Source: Microbacterium azadirachtae (lineage in GTDB: Bacteria; Actinomycetota; Actinomycetes; Actinomycetales; Microbacteriaceae). From it: 38,234 nucleotides of DNA. Made by a program: the position numbers and the translations under genes. The notes below the pieces were generated by a model that did no database searches, was not told the DNA's origin, and was given only the letters and a program-made list of their open reading frames with translations. The stretch covers positions 1 to 38,234 of the forward strand of contig NZ_JYIT01000053.1 of the NCBI RefSeq assembly GCF_000956545.1. Reading direction: 5' to 3'. Positions 7,979 through 16,255 of the stretch are shown one piece after another (positions within the stretch are counted from its first letter, which is position 1; the number at the start of each line of letters is the position of its first letter).

Positions 7979-9606
7979 GCTACGCCATCCCTGCCCCGAC
8001 CGAGCGTCCCGCGTCGGCGCCGAAGACCGCCTACCTGATCACCTCCGGCGACCTCCGCGAGTCGGCGAACGTCGCGGGGTGGCCGGTGCAGGCTGCGACC
8101 GAGGCGGCGATCACCGCCGCCTTCGAGGATCTCGGCTGGACCGTCATCCGCCCGTTCGGCGTGGATCCGGCCACCGGCCACGGCTATATCTCGAGCCAGC
8201 GCATGGGCATGGAGGTGTTCACGAAGATCCCCGTCGACGCGCCCCTCATCGTCGCGACCGCGAACTGGCAGTACTCGCACCACGTGCTGGCCGGCCTCCG
8301 CACCCACCAGGGCCCGATCCTCACCACCGCCAACTTCGCACCGGACTGGCCCGGCCTCGTCGGGCTGCTCGGCCTCAACGCCGGCCTCACCAAGATGGGC
8401 AAGCCCTATTCCACGATCTGGTCGGTCGACTTCACCGACCCGTGGTTCCGCGCGGGGCTGAAGGAGTGGACCGAGGCCGGCCGCATCACGCACGACGCCT
8501 CGCACGTGCGGTCCCTGCCGGAGCTCCCGGACAGCCCGGAGAAGCAGCTCGGCGAGGCCCTTGCCGCGCAGCTGCTCGCCGACAAGGCCATCATCGGCGT
8601 GTTCGACGAAGGCTGCATGGGCATGTACAACGCCATCTTCGACGACGAGCTGCTCAACAGGACCGGCATCTACAAGGAGCGCCTGTCGCAGTCCGCGCTG
8701 TACGCCGAGATGCTGACGGTGACCGACGCCGAGGCCGACGCCGCCTTCGACTGGCTCGTCGCGCACGGCATGACCTTCCGCTTCGGCGAGGATGCGGCGA
8801 CCGAGCTCACCCGTGAGCAGGTGCAGTGGCAGCTGAAGATGTACATCGCGGCCCTCCGCATCGCCGACGACTTCGGGCTCGACGCCGTCGGGATCCAGTA
8901 CCAGCAGGGCCTGAAGGATCTGGTCCCCGCGTCGGATCTGGCCGAGGGGATCCTGAACTCGACCGAGCGTCCGCCGGTGACCTCGCGGGACGGATCGCGG
9001 ATCCTCCACGAGGGTCGCGCGTTCCCGCACTTCAACGAGGCCGACGAGGGCGTCGCCGTCGATGCCCTGGTCACGGACCGGGTGTGGCGGGCGATGGGGC
9101 TGGTGCCCGACAACACCCTGCACGACGTGCGCTGGGGCGAGGACTACGACGGCGAGTTCGTCTGGGTCTACGAGATCTCCGGATCCGTCCCCGCCTCGCA
9201 CCTGGGCGGCTGGCAGAACGCGGAGGGCTGGCGGCAGGGGCACGTGTTCTTCCCGGCCGGCGGCGCCACGATCAACGGGGTGTCCCGGCCCGGCGAGGTC
9301 GTGCTCTCGCGCATCTTCATCGCCGACGGGGTGCTGCAGGCCGACGTGTTCCGCGCAACGGTCGTGGAGCTTCCCGCGGAGGAGACCCAGCGTCGCAAGG
9401 ACGCCACGAACCCGGAGTGGCCGATCGCGCACGTCGTGCTGCACGGCCAGAGCCGGGACCAGTTCATGGCCCGGCACAAGGCCAACCACGCGCAGCTCGT
9501 CTACGCGCCGGACGCCGAGACCGCCGACAAGGCCCTCGTCGCGAAGGCCGCGATGCTGGACGGCATGGGGATCCGCGTCAACCTCGTCGGCGAGGTGAAC
9601 GTCTGA
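7975..9606 (+). CDS. L-fucose/D-arabinose isomerase-like protein
   Basis: 543 residues resembling the L-fucose isomerase group: an N-terminal Rossmann-like half (KTAYLITSGDLRESANVAGWP, LIVATANWQYSHHVLAGL), a central segment with FDEGCMGMYNAIFDDELL, and a C-terminal half ending HGQSRDQFMARHKANHAQLVYA. L-fucose isomerases also convert D-arabinose to D-ribulose because the sugars share stereochemistry at C2-C4, so this would release ketose for the FGGY kinase two genes upstream. The family is divergent and I could not assign metal ligands by eye. Start ATG overlaps the GH116 stop; GGAG is 6 nt upstream. Last gene of the operon. An alternative is a related sugar isomerase acting on another aldopentose. 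Confidence 0.72.
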   Translation: MSYAIPAPTERPASAPKTAYLITSGDLRESANVAGWPVQAATEAAITAAFEDLGWTVIRPFGVDPATGHGYISSQRMGMEVFTKIPVDAPLIVATANWQYSHHVLAGLRTHQGPILTTANFAPDWPGLVGLLGLNAGLTKMGKPYSTIWSVDFTDPWFRAGLKEWTEAGRITHDASHVRSLPELPDSPEKQLGEALAAQLLADKAIIGVFDEGCMGMYNAIFDDELLNRTGIYKERLSQSALYAEMLTVTDAEADAAFDWLVAHGMTFRFGEDAATELTREQVQWQLKMYIAALRIADDFGLDAVGIQYQQGLKDLVPASDLAEGILNSTERPPVTSRDGSRILHEGRAFPHFNEADEGVAVDALVTDRVWRAMGLVPDNTLHDVRWGEDYDGEFVWVYEISGSVPASHLGGWQNAEGWRQGHVFFPAGGATINGVSRPGEVVLSRIFIADGVLQADVFRATVVELPAEETQRRKDATNPEWPIAHVVLHGQSRDQFMARHKANHAQLVYAPDAETADKALVAKAAMLDGMGIRVNLVGEVNV

Positions 9607-9684
9607 CGCCGCCCCGCGGGTGAGCCCAGGCGAACCGCGGTGAACCGCAGTGAACGACGGTGGCGAGCGGGGAGCCGCCGTGGC

Positions 9685-10257
9685 TCACGCGCGCGGGAGC
9701 AGCCCTGCCACGAGCGCGTCCACGACGTCGTCGGTCGGCGTCGCCGGGTCGATCGACGACGTGAGTCGGTCGAACACGAGGCCCTCGATCGCGTAGTGGA
9801 ACAGCGCGATCTCCGCGCGGCCGCCGGGGAGGCCCGCGGCCTCGTTGAACGCGACGTCGCCCTCGAAGCCCGCACGCTGCCACTCCTGGAGCGCCGCGGC
9901 GAGCTCGGGCCGCCGCGCCGCCTCGAGCCGCAGTTCGAACAGCGCGAGCGTCACCTCGCGCTCGGCGACGAGGCGACGCACGATGTCGCGCAGGTAGTCG
10001 GCGAACAGCGCGGGACTCGGGGTCTGGGAGGCCCGCCGGGCGAGATCCTCCGGAGTCGGGGCGAGGCGCTCGCCGATCCGCTCGAACAGGCCGGCGATGA
10101 GCGCCCGCCTGCTGCGGAAGTAGTTCGAGGCGGTGCCGGTGGGCACGTGCGCCTCGTCGTCGATCGCGCGGTGCGTGAGCCCGCGCGATCCCTCACGCGC
10201 CAGCACCGCGATGCCGGCATCAGCCAGCGCGGCGCGGCGGGCTTCGTTCTTGGCCAT
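9685..10257 (-). CDS. TetR-family transcriptional regulator
   Basis: 190 residues. Residues 3-48 are a TetR helix-turn-helix (ARRAALADAGIAVLAREG, GLTHRAIDDEAHVPTGTASNYFRSRRALIAGL); the remainder is the helical ligand-binding and dimerisation domain. ATG 10257 (MAKNEARR) is the natural start for the family; an upstream in-frame start would run into the operator. It is divergent from a dihydrofolate-reductase-like gene 86 bp away, and an inverted repeat ACAACA-TC-TGTTGT in that gap is the likely operator. Ligand unknown. Confidence 0.88.
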   Translation of the reverse strand: MAKNEARRAALADAGIAVLAREGSRGLTHRAIDDEAHVPTGTASNYFRSRRALIAGLFERIGERLAPTPEDLARRASQTPSPALFADYLRDIVRRLVAEREVTLALFELRLEAARRPELAAALQEWQRAGFEGDVAFNEAAGLPGGRAEIALFHYAIEGLVFDRLTSSIDPATPTDDVVDALVAGLLPRA

Positions 10258-10277
10258 GACCTCAGAGTAGCGCAACC

Positions 10278-10316
10278 ACAACATCTGTTGTAGTCTCCAA
10301 TCACTGCATCTGTTGT
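10278..10316. promoter_or_regulatory. Probable TetR operator region
   Basis: ACAACATCTGTTGT at 10278-10291 is a perfect 6+2+6 inverted repeat. The right part, CATCTGTTGT, recurs as a direct repeat at 10307-10316, 25 bp further on. It lies between the divergent TetR and reductase-like genes, fitting dual autoregulation. Confidence 0.65.
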
Positions 10317-10343
10317 GAATGGTGCCCCAGGATCGGAGGACCT

Positions 10344-10910
10344 ATGCGAGAGCTCACCTATTACGTCGCCGTCAGCCTGGACGGCTTCATCGCAGGCCCC
10401 GAGGGGCAGTTCGACGCCTTCCTGCTCGAGGGCGACCACATGGCCGCCCTCACCGGCCGGTTCGCCGACGCGATCCCGACGTCCTTCGCCCAGGCGCTGG
10501 GCATCGCCCAGGAGCGCTCGACGTTCGACACCGTGCTGATGGGGTGGAACACCTACGCGGTGGGCCTCCCCGACATGCCCTCCCCGTACGCGCACCTGCG
10601 CCAGGTGGTCTTCACCCGGCGGGATCCGGATCCGGTCGACGGCGTCGACTTCACGGACGCCGATCCCGTCGGTGTCGTGCGCGAGCTCAAGGCGCAGGAC
10701 GGGGCGGGGATCTGGCTGTGCGGCGGCGGCGCGCTCGCCGCATCGCTCGCGAGTGAGATCGACCGCCTGGTGCTCAAGGTCAACCCCGTGCTGTTCGGCG
10801 ACGGGATCCCGGTGTTCGGCCGCGGCGGGTATGCGCCGTCGGCGTTCACGCGCACGGCCGCCACGGCCTTCGCCTCGGGGGTCACCCTCCTGGAGTACGC
10901 GCGCTCCTGA
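10344..10910 (+). CDS. Dihydrofolate reductase / RibD C-terminal family protein
   Basis: 188 residues beginning MRELTYYVAVSLDGFIAGPEG, the usual opening of the bacterial RibD-C/DHFR-like family, with MGWNTYAVG, GIWLCGGGALAASLASEIDRLVLKVNPVLFGDGIPVF and a C-terminal VTLLEYAR. These are NAD(P)H-dependent reductases whose substrates are mostly unknown; a true folate role is unlikely. GGAGG sits 4 nt before ATG. Its divergence from a TetR gene with an operator between suggests inducible expression, a common arrangement for detoxification reductases. Confidence 0.85.
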   Translation: MRELTYYVAVSLDGFIAGPEGQFDAFLLEGDHMAALTGRFADAIPTSFAQALGIAQERSTFDTVLMGWNTYAVGLPDMPSPYAHLRQVVFTRRDPDPVDGVDFTDADPVGVVRELKAQDGAGIWLCGGGALAASLASEIDRLVLKVNPVLFGDGIPVFGRGGYAPSAFTRTAATAFASGVTLLEYARS

Positions 10911-10940
10911 ACGCGCAGAGCGGTGCGCCTGCAGGACCGC

Positions 10941-11004
10941 GCGACGGATGCAGGACGCCAACGACGGATCCGTCCTGCATCCGTCGCAGCGTCCTGCATC
11001 CGTC
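10941..11004. repeat. Three-arm inverted repeat, possible terminator
   Basis: The arm GCGACGGATGCAGGACG (10941-10957) is perfectly complementary to CGTCCTGCATCCGTCGC (10971-10987), a 17-bp stem with a 13-nt loop. A second complementary copy, GCGTCCTGCATCCGTC (10989-11004), could pair with the same left arm instead. No T-tract follows. It fills most of the 135-bp gap after the reductase-like gene. Confidence 0.75.
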
Positions 11005-11045
11005 CGCCCTTGAACCGGATCCCGGGAGGGGCGAGGATCGGATCC

Positions 11046-11456
11046 ATGGCGACGATCGACGACGTCCGTGCTCTGGCCCTCGCCCTGCCCGGCGTCGAGG
11101 AGCGCACCGGCGGGCACACCGGCGCGCCGGCCTGGCGCTGCAACGGGGGACAGATCGCCTGGCTGCGCGGCCCGCGGAAGACGGATCTGGCCCAGCTCGC
11201 CGCCCTCGACCGCACCTGGCCGGAGGGGCCGGTGCTGGCGGTGCGCACCGAGACCGCCGCCCTCGCCGGGGAGCTGATCGCGGCGGATCCGGATGTGTTC
11301 TTCACCATCCCGCACTTCGACGGCTATCCCGCCGTGCTGCTGCGGCTCGACGCGATCACGCCCGACCATCTCGGCGAGATCATCGCCGATGCCTGGCTGC
11401 TCCGCGCCCCCAAGGCGGTCGCCCGGCGGTGGCTGGACGAGCGCGGGCTCGACTGA
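11046..11456 (+). CDS. MmcQ/YjbR family protein
   Basis: 136 residues: MATIDDVRALALALPGVEERTGGHTGAPAWRCNGGQIAWLRGP, then a two-layer fold with DPDVFFTIPHFDGYPAVLLRLDAI and a C-terminal LLRAPKAVARRWLDERG. This is the MmcQ/YjbR (CyaY-like) family, annotated as DNA-binding from structure, without a defined role. GAGG lies 9 nt before ATG. It stands alone, convergent with the next gene 36 bp away. Confidence 0.85.
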   Translation: MATIDDVRALALALPGVEERTGGHTGAPAWRCNGGQIAWLRGPRKTDLAQLAALDRTWPEGPVLAVRTETAALAGELIAADPDVFFTIPHFDGYPAVLLRLDAITPDHLGEIIADAWLLRAPKAVARRWLDERGLD

Positions 11457-11492
11457 GGGCGCAGTAGCACGGCGGTCCTGCCGCTGCGCCGG

Positions 11493-12083
11493 TCAGGCGG
11501 GAGGCAGGCGCAGGATCGGGCCGGACTCGCCGACCGACAGGTCGTCGACGGTGCGGAGCGTGCGGGCGATCTCGTCCACGGCGGCGATCACCGTGCCGAA
11601 GCGCTCCCGGTCGGCGCACACCGCCTGCAGGGTGATGAGGTGCGTGCCGGTGTCCCAGGTGTAGGTCGCGAACGGCGGCGCGCCCTGCTCGGCGGGCAGC
11701 GGCACCACGAGCTTCTCGCCCGCGCCGAGGTACGGGTTGCGGAACTCCTCCGTGTCGTCGTACTCCATCGGCATCATGGCCCGCGCCGTGCGCAGCTGGG
11801 GCGTGAGCTCCTGCGCGCTCGCCATCGCCACGATCAGCTCCGGCTCCGCCTTCCAGGTCCACACCAGCACGCGTCCGTCGGCCTTGCGCATGAGGAACGG
11901 CGCGGCCTGGCTGAGCGCCCACGCGCCGAACCCCGACCCGGGGCGCGGCGTCGCGCCGACCGCTCCGCTGAACTGCCCCAGCAGCATCCCGATCGCGGCC
12001 TTGCGGTGTCGCCGGCCGCGGAAGCCCAGGGATCCGGTCACGGGGATCCAGCGTTCGGGGTCGGCGTCGGCGGCAAGGCGCAT
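11493..12083 (-). CDS. Conserved-looking hypothetical protein
   Basis: 196 residues, no family recognised. It opens MRLAADADPERWIPVTGSLGF and contains GMLLGQFSGAVGATPRPGSGFGAWALSQAAPFLMRK, VLVWTWKAEPELIVAMASAQ and DTGTHLITLQAVCADRERFGTVIAAVDEIARTL. It looks soluble, alpha/beta, with no signal peptide or membrane helix. The best start is ATG 12083, though no clear RBS precedes it. Strong GC3 bias and the absence of a competing frame support it. No functional clue from neighbours. Confidence 0.6.
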   Translation of the reverse strand: MRLAADADPERWIPVTGSLGFRGRRHRKAAIGMLLGQFSGAVGATPRPGSGFGAWALSQAAPFLMRKADGRVLVWTWKAEPELIVAMASAQELTPQLRTARAMMPMEYDDTEEFRNPYLGAGEKLVVPLPAEQGAPPFATYTWDTGTHLITLQAVCADRERFGTVIAAVDEIARTLRTVDDLSVGESGPILRLPPA

Positions 12084-12310
12084 GCTCAGAGCGTACGGGT
12101 CGCAGGTGAGCGCGAGCCGTGCGTCCCCGCGGCAACCGTTCTCAGGACGGGTGCGCCCGGAGGGGTCGCGAGCCTGGCGAGATCGCCGTCGGGGGTCGGA
12201 TCCCCTCCGAGAACGGCCGCCGTGAAATATGTTCATCGGCTCTACTATTCGGATGGGAAAGCGTATACCGTAGGGCGCGAATCCTTCCCCGATCGACCCG
12301 GAGGCCGACG

Positions 12311-14770
12311 ATGTCCCCCCTTGAGATGAACCGCCGCACCGTGCTCGGACTGCTCGGAGCAGGCGCACTCGTCACGCTCGCAGGCCAGTCCGCGAGCGCA
12401 CGCACACCCGGAGTCGCCTTCGCGGCGACCGACGATCCGCTCGCGAGCCTCATCGAGCGTCGCCGGATCATGCTCGCGGGGGACGGCAGCGCGGCGTCTG
12501 TGCCCGAGCTCGCCGGCGTGCTGAGCACCATGAGCGCGAACGCCTCCGCATCGTGGACCGCGATGGTGCGCCCAGCGGCGTCGCCGGGCATCTGGAGCGA
12601 CCTGCCGCTCGCCGGGGTGAGCGGCACCGTGCTGTCCGGCAACATGGGCGTGACCTTCAATCGCCTCTTCGACCTGGCGCTCGCGTACTCGACAGCGGGA
12701 TGCGACCAGCACGGCGATGCCGCGCTCGCGGGCGATCTCGTGGCGGCGCTCGCCTGGCTCAGCGCGAACGTCTACAAGGCCGGCGCCTCGCCGGTCGGCA
12801 ACTGGTGGTTCTGGGAGATCGGCGTGCCGCGCAAGGCCGCCGACATCTGCGTCCTGCTGCACGACGCGGTCCCCGCCGACGTGCGCACGGCTCTCCTCGC
12901 CGCCGTCCGGTACTTCACCCCCGACCCGAACTGGCGGGGCCGCGGGACGAGCCTGGCGGAGACCGGCGCGAACCGCACCGACAAGGCGCTGTCCTGTGCG
13001 CTGCGGGGGATCCTCGACGCGCGTCCGGACGAGATCGCCCTCGCTCGCGACGCCCTCAGCGACACCGTGCGGTCGGGGAAGAACAGCGTGTTCGGATACG
13101 TCACGAGCGGCGACGGCTTCTACGCCGACGGATCCTTCGTGCAGCACACCGCCCTGCCCTACGTCGGCACCTACGGCGTGGTCACCCTCGGCGGCATCGC
13201 CGAGATCCTCGGCCTGCTCGGCGGCAGCGACTGGGACGTGACGGATCCGAAGAAGTCGGTGATCCTCGACGCCGTCGAGGCCTCGTACGCCCCCTTCATC
13301 TGGAACGGCCGGATGATGGAGGCCGTGCGAGGCCGCGCCGTGTCGCGCCAGGCCGAGCCCGACTACGTCGACGGCGCGGCGGCGATCACCGCGATCCTGC
13401 TGCTCGCGCAGGGCGCGGGCGAGCCCTACCGGAGCCGCTACCTCTCGCTCGTGAAGGGCTGGCTGCTGCGCTGCACCGACGAGAAGCTGTACGGCCTGCC
13501 TACGCAGACCGTGGCGAAGTCGCTCCTGGTCACCTCGATCCTCGGCGACGACAGCGTGACCCCCGCCGACGCGCCCGTGTCGACGAAGGCCTTCGGCGAT
13601 CAGGACCGCCTGGTGCACCACCGGCCGGGCTTCAGCGCCGTCGTCAACCTCTCGTCGAAGCGGATCGGCCGCTACGAGTGGGGCAATCGCGAGAACAACC
13701 TGGGCTGGTACCAGGGCGACGGACTCACCTTCTTCTACAGCTCCGCGGATCCCGCGCAGTACAGCGCCGACTTCTGGCCGACCGTCGACCCGTACCGCTT
13801 GCCGGGCACGACGGTGACGGCGGCGCCCCGCACGAACGGCGCCGCCGACGGCACCGGCATCCCCCGGGCGTTCCAGGCGTTCGGCGGCGGACTCGCCCTC
13901 GACGGCCGCTGGGGGATCCAGGGCATGGACCACCTCAACTTCGACAAGTCGCTCAGCGGCCGCAAGTCGTGGTTCTTCCTCGACGACAAAGTCGTCTGCC
14001 TCGGGGCCGCGATCGCCTCGGCCTCCGGCTACGACGTGTTCACCACGATCGACAACCGCTCCTTCGCGCCCGGCGGGGTGCCGAACGTGCGCACCGACAA
14101 CCGCAACCGTGTGCTCACCGCCGCGGACGGCGCGATCGCCGTGAAGCGCAACGTGCACATCATGGGTCACGGCGGCTACGTCTTCCTCAAGGGGGAGAAC
14201 GTGGCCGGGACGATCGACGTGCAGGTCGTCCCGCGCTCGGGCGACTGGCAGAGCATCAACTCAGGATCCGACACCGGCGGCACGACGGAGGTCAAGAACC
14301 GCGACTACGTGACGATCACCCACCACCACGGCACGGATCCGACCGCCGGTGGCTACGCGTACATCGTGCTGCCGAACGTCGCGCACTCGGTGACGTTCAC
14401 CGAGTCGGACGCGCCGACCGTCGAGGTCGTCGCCAACAACGCTCAGGCGCAGGCGATCCGGGTGGCGGGGCAGGGCCTGACGCTCGCCAACTTCTTCCAG
14501 GCGACGCCCTCCGGCGGCGCACCGGCCTCCGGCGTGACCGTGAGCGGGCCGTGCTCGCTCGCGGTGCGCACCGACGGCGGCCGCACGACCGTGGCACTCT
14601 CCGATCCGAGTCGCACCCAGAAGACGGCGCGCGTCGTGCTCGCCGGGGTCGCCGAGTCGACCGTGATCGAGGGCGACGACGGGGTGCGGGTGGTCGGGAC
14701 GGCCCCCCTCGCGCTCGAGTTCGACCTCGACGGCCACGGGCACGCGAAGCGGATCGTGCTCGGATCCTGA
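12311..14770 (+). CDS. Polysaccharide lyase family 8, Tat-exported (hyaluronate/chondroitin/xanthan lyase type)
   Basis: 819 residues. A twin-arginine leader (NRRTVLGLLGAGALVTLAG, residues 7-25, Ala-x-Ala at 28-30) predicts folded export. The alpha/alpha-toroid N-terminal domain has NWWFWEIGVPR (164-174), TGANRTDKA (218-226) and DGSFVQHTALPYVGTYG (273-289), followed by NGRMMEAVRGRAVSR. In PL8 the catalytic His and Tyr are nine residues apart, as here (His279, Tyr288); Asn221 is the likely partner. A beta-sandwich C-terminal half follows, with NNLGWYQGDGLTFFYSS. Substrate may be hyaluronan, chondroitin, xanthan or alginate-like glycan. GGAGG is 6 nt before ATG. The 227 bp upstream hold an AT-richer stretch but no promoter I would assert. 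No transporter or unsaturated-uronyl hydrolase is adjacent. Confidence 0.88.
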   Translation: MSPLEMNRRTVLGLLGAGALVTLAGQSASARTPGVAFAATDDPLASLIERRRIMLAGDGSAASVPELAGVLSTMSANASASWTAMVRPAASPGIWSDLPLAGVSGTVLSGNMGVTFNRLFDLALAYSTAGCDQHGDAALAGDLVAALAWLSANVYKAGASPVGNWWFWEIGVPRKAADICVLLHDAVPADVRTALLAAVRYFTPDPNWRGRGTSLAETGANRTDKALSCALRGILDARPDEIALARDALSDTVRSGKNSVFGYVTSGDGFYADGSFVQHTALPYVGTYGVVTLGGIAEILGLLGGSDWDVTDPKKSVILDAVEASYAPFIWNGRMMEAVRGRAVSRQAEPDYVDGAAAITAILLLAQGAGEPYRSRYLSLVKGWLLRCTDEKLYGLPTQTVAKSLLVTSILGDDSVTPADAPVSTKAFGDQDRLVHHRPGFSAVVNLSSKRIGRYEWGNRENNLGWYQGDGLTFFYSSADPAQYSADFWPTVDPYRLPGTTVTAAPRTNGAADGTGIPRAFQAFGGGLALDGRWGIQGMDHLNFDKSLSGRKSWFFLDDKVVCLGAAIASASGYDVFTTIDNRSFAPGGVPNVRTDNRNRVLTAADGAIAVKRNVHIMGHGGYVFLKGENVAGTIDVQVVPRSGDWQSINSGSDTGGTTEVKNRDYVTITHHHGTDPTAGGYAYIVLPNVAHSVTFTESDAPTVEVVANNAQAQAIRVAGQGLTLANFFQATPSGGAPASGVTVSGPCSLAVRTDGGRTTVALSDPSRTQKTARVVLAGVAESTVIEGDDGVRVVGTAPLALEFDLDGHGHAKRIVLGS

Positions 14771-14778
14771 GCCGGGTC

Positions 14779-14809
14779 GCGGGGGCGGTGCCCGGCGCGC
14801 CGCCCCCGC
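14779..14809 (+). terminator. GC hairpin after the PL8 gene
   Basis: GCGGGGGCGG (14779-14788) pairs perfectly with CCGCCCCCGC (14800-14809), 11-nt loop, starting 8 bp after the stop codon. There is no T-run, as is common for high-GC actinobacterial terminators. Confidence 0.6.
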
Positions 14810-14939
14810 ACCGTTCCCCGTCGCCCGCGGCCTCGCCGCGCCGCCGCCGGATCCGCCTCCGCGGCATCCTCAGCGCGCTCGGGTAGAGTGGCCAGCGCCC
14901 GATCCAGGCCATCTCCGCGGGGTTCGAGCGGCCGATGTG

Positions 14940-14960
14940 CTTCGACAAGCTCAGCAACCG
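14940..14960. repeat. Dispersed 21-bp repeat, copy 1
   Basis: CTTCGACAAGCTCAGCAACCG; its reverse complement matches the copy at 23231-23253 with three differences (shared pattern GGTYSCTGAGCYTGTCGAAG). It lies 39 bp before the GT4 start. Such CTTCGACA-type elements are scattered through many Microbacteriaceae genomes. Confidence 0.6.
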
Positions 14961-14998
14961 GTCGACGGCGCCGCGGCCCAGCAGAAGGCAGCAACCAC

Positions 14999-16249
14999 GT
15001 GACCTCCTCCGGCGATCATCGCCCCTCGGACAGCCCCGACTCCGGCGCGCCCGAACCCGTCTCCGCTCCGGCCGACGCTCCGCGCCCCCTGCGGATCCTG
15101 ATCGGCGCGGACACCTTCTGGCCCGACGTGAACGGTGCCGCCCGGTTCACCGAGCGCCTCGCCGCCGGGCTCGTGCAGCGCGGCCACGACGTGCACGTCG
15201 TCGCCCCGAACCAGGCGTACCGCACCGCGAAGCCCCGCACCGAGGTGATCGAAGGCGAGGCGATGACCCTGCATCGGCTGCCGTCGGTGCGCTGGGCCCC
15301 GCACGACTGGCTGCGGTTCGTCTGGCCGTGGCGCTCCAAGCACTACGCGCGCAAGGTGCTCGACGAGGTGCAGCCCGACGTGGTGCACATCCAGTCGCAC
15401 ATCGTGATCGGCCGCGGACTCTCGCGCATCGCCCACCAGCGCGGCATCCCGGTGATCGCGACCAACCACGTGATGGCCGAGAACATCCTCGACCACACCA
15501 CCATGCCGAAGTTCATCGACGACATCGTCCTCAAGCTCGCGTGGGCCGACGCTGCGCGCACGTTCGCGCTCACCCGCGCCGTGACCACGCCGACCCGGCG
15601 GGCCGCCGACTTCCTCGAGCGCACGATCGACGTCGAGGACGTGATCCCGGTCAGCTGCGGCATCGACCGCACCCAGTACTCGCCCGTCATCGGCCCGCGC
15701 GAGAAGAACCGGATCGCGTTCGTCGGCCGCCTCACGGCCGAGAAGCAGGTGGACGTCATCCTCAAGGCGATGACGAAGCTGGATCCGGCTCTTGACGTCA
15801 CCTTCGACATCGTGGGCGGGGGAGACCAGCGCAAGCAGCTCGAGGCCCTCGCGCAGCAGCTCGGGCTGGGGGGCCGGGTCACCTTCCACGGGCGCACCAC
15901 GGACGCGGAGCTGCGCGCTCTGCTGAGCCGCGCCTCGCTCTTCGTGATCGCCTCGATCGCCGAGCTGCAGTCCATCGCCACCATGGAGGCGATGGCGTCG
16001 GCACTGCCGATCGTCGCCGCCGATGCCGTCGCGCTGCCGCACCTGGTGCACGACGGGGAGAACGGCTACCTGTTCGAGCCCGGCAACGTCAACGAGCTCG
16101 CCGCGCGTCTCACCGACGTGCTCACCGCGGATCCGGCCGAGTACGAGCGCATGCAGCGCGCCTCGCTCGACGGCGTGGCCGTGCACGACATCAACCGCAC
16201 GCTGGACACCTTCGAGGCGCTGTACCGCGACGAGCCGCTGCCGGAGTAG
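14999..16249 (+). CDS. GT4-family glycosyltransferase
   Basis: 416 residues, GT-B fold. N-terminal domain starts after a Pro/Ser-rich tail of about 35 residues: RILIGADTFWPDVNGAARFTERLAAGLVQRGHDVHVV. The C-terminal donor-binding domain has AFVGRLTAEKQVDVILKAM and ELQSIATMEAMASALPIVAAD, the E-x7-E motif of retaining GT4 enzymes. Close in style to actinobacterial mannosyl- or glucosyltransferases acting on lipid-linked glycans; donor and acceptor unknown. The start is GTG 14999 with AAGG 10 nt before it; the low-complexity N-terminus leaves the exact start open. It is followed 6 bp later by a second GT4, clearly one operon. Confidence 0.88.
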   Translation: MTSSGDHRPSDSPDSGAPEPVSAPADAPRPLRILIGADTFWPDVNGAARFTERLAAGLVQRGHDVHVVAPNQAYRTAKPRTEVIEGEAMTLHRLPSVRWAPHDWLRFVWPWRSKHYARKVLDEVQPDVVHIQSHIVIGRGLSRIAHQRGIPVIATNHVMAENILDHTTMPKFIDDIVLKLAWADAARTFALTRAVTTPTRRAADFLERTIDVEDVIPVSCGIDRTQYSPVIGPREKNRIAFVGRLTAEKQVDVILKAMTKLDPALDVTFDIVGGGDQRKQLEALAQQLGLGGRVTFHGRTTDAELRALLSRASLFVIASIAELQSIATMEAMASALPIVAADAVALPHLVHDGENGYLFEPGNVNELAARLTDVLTADPAEYERMQRASLDGVAVHDINRTLDTFEALYRDEPLPE

Positions 16250-16255
16250 GCCGGG

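Noticed and set aside
12240..12300. Third LacI operator before the PL8 gene (GGAAAGCGTATACC)
   Set aside because: Three mismatches to the fixed consensus positions and unlike the two sites of the arabinan locus.
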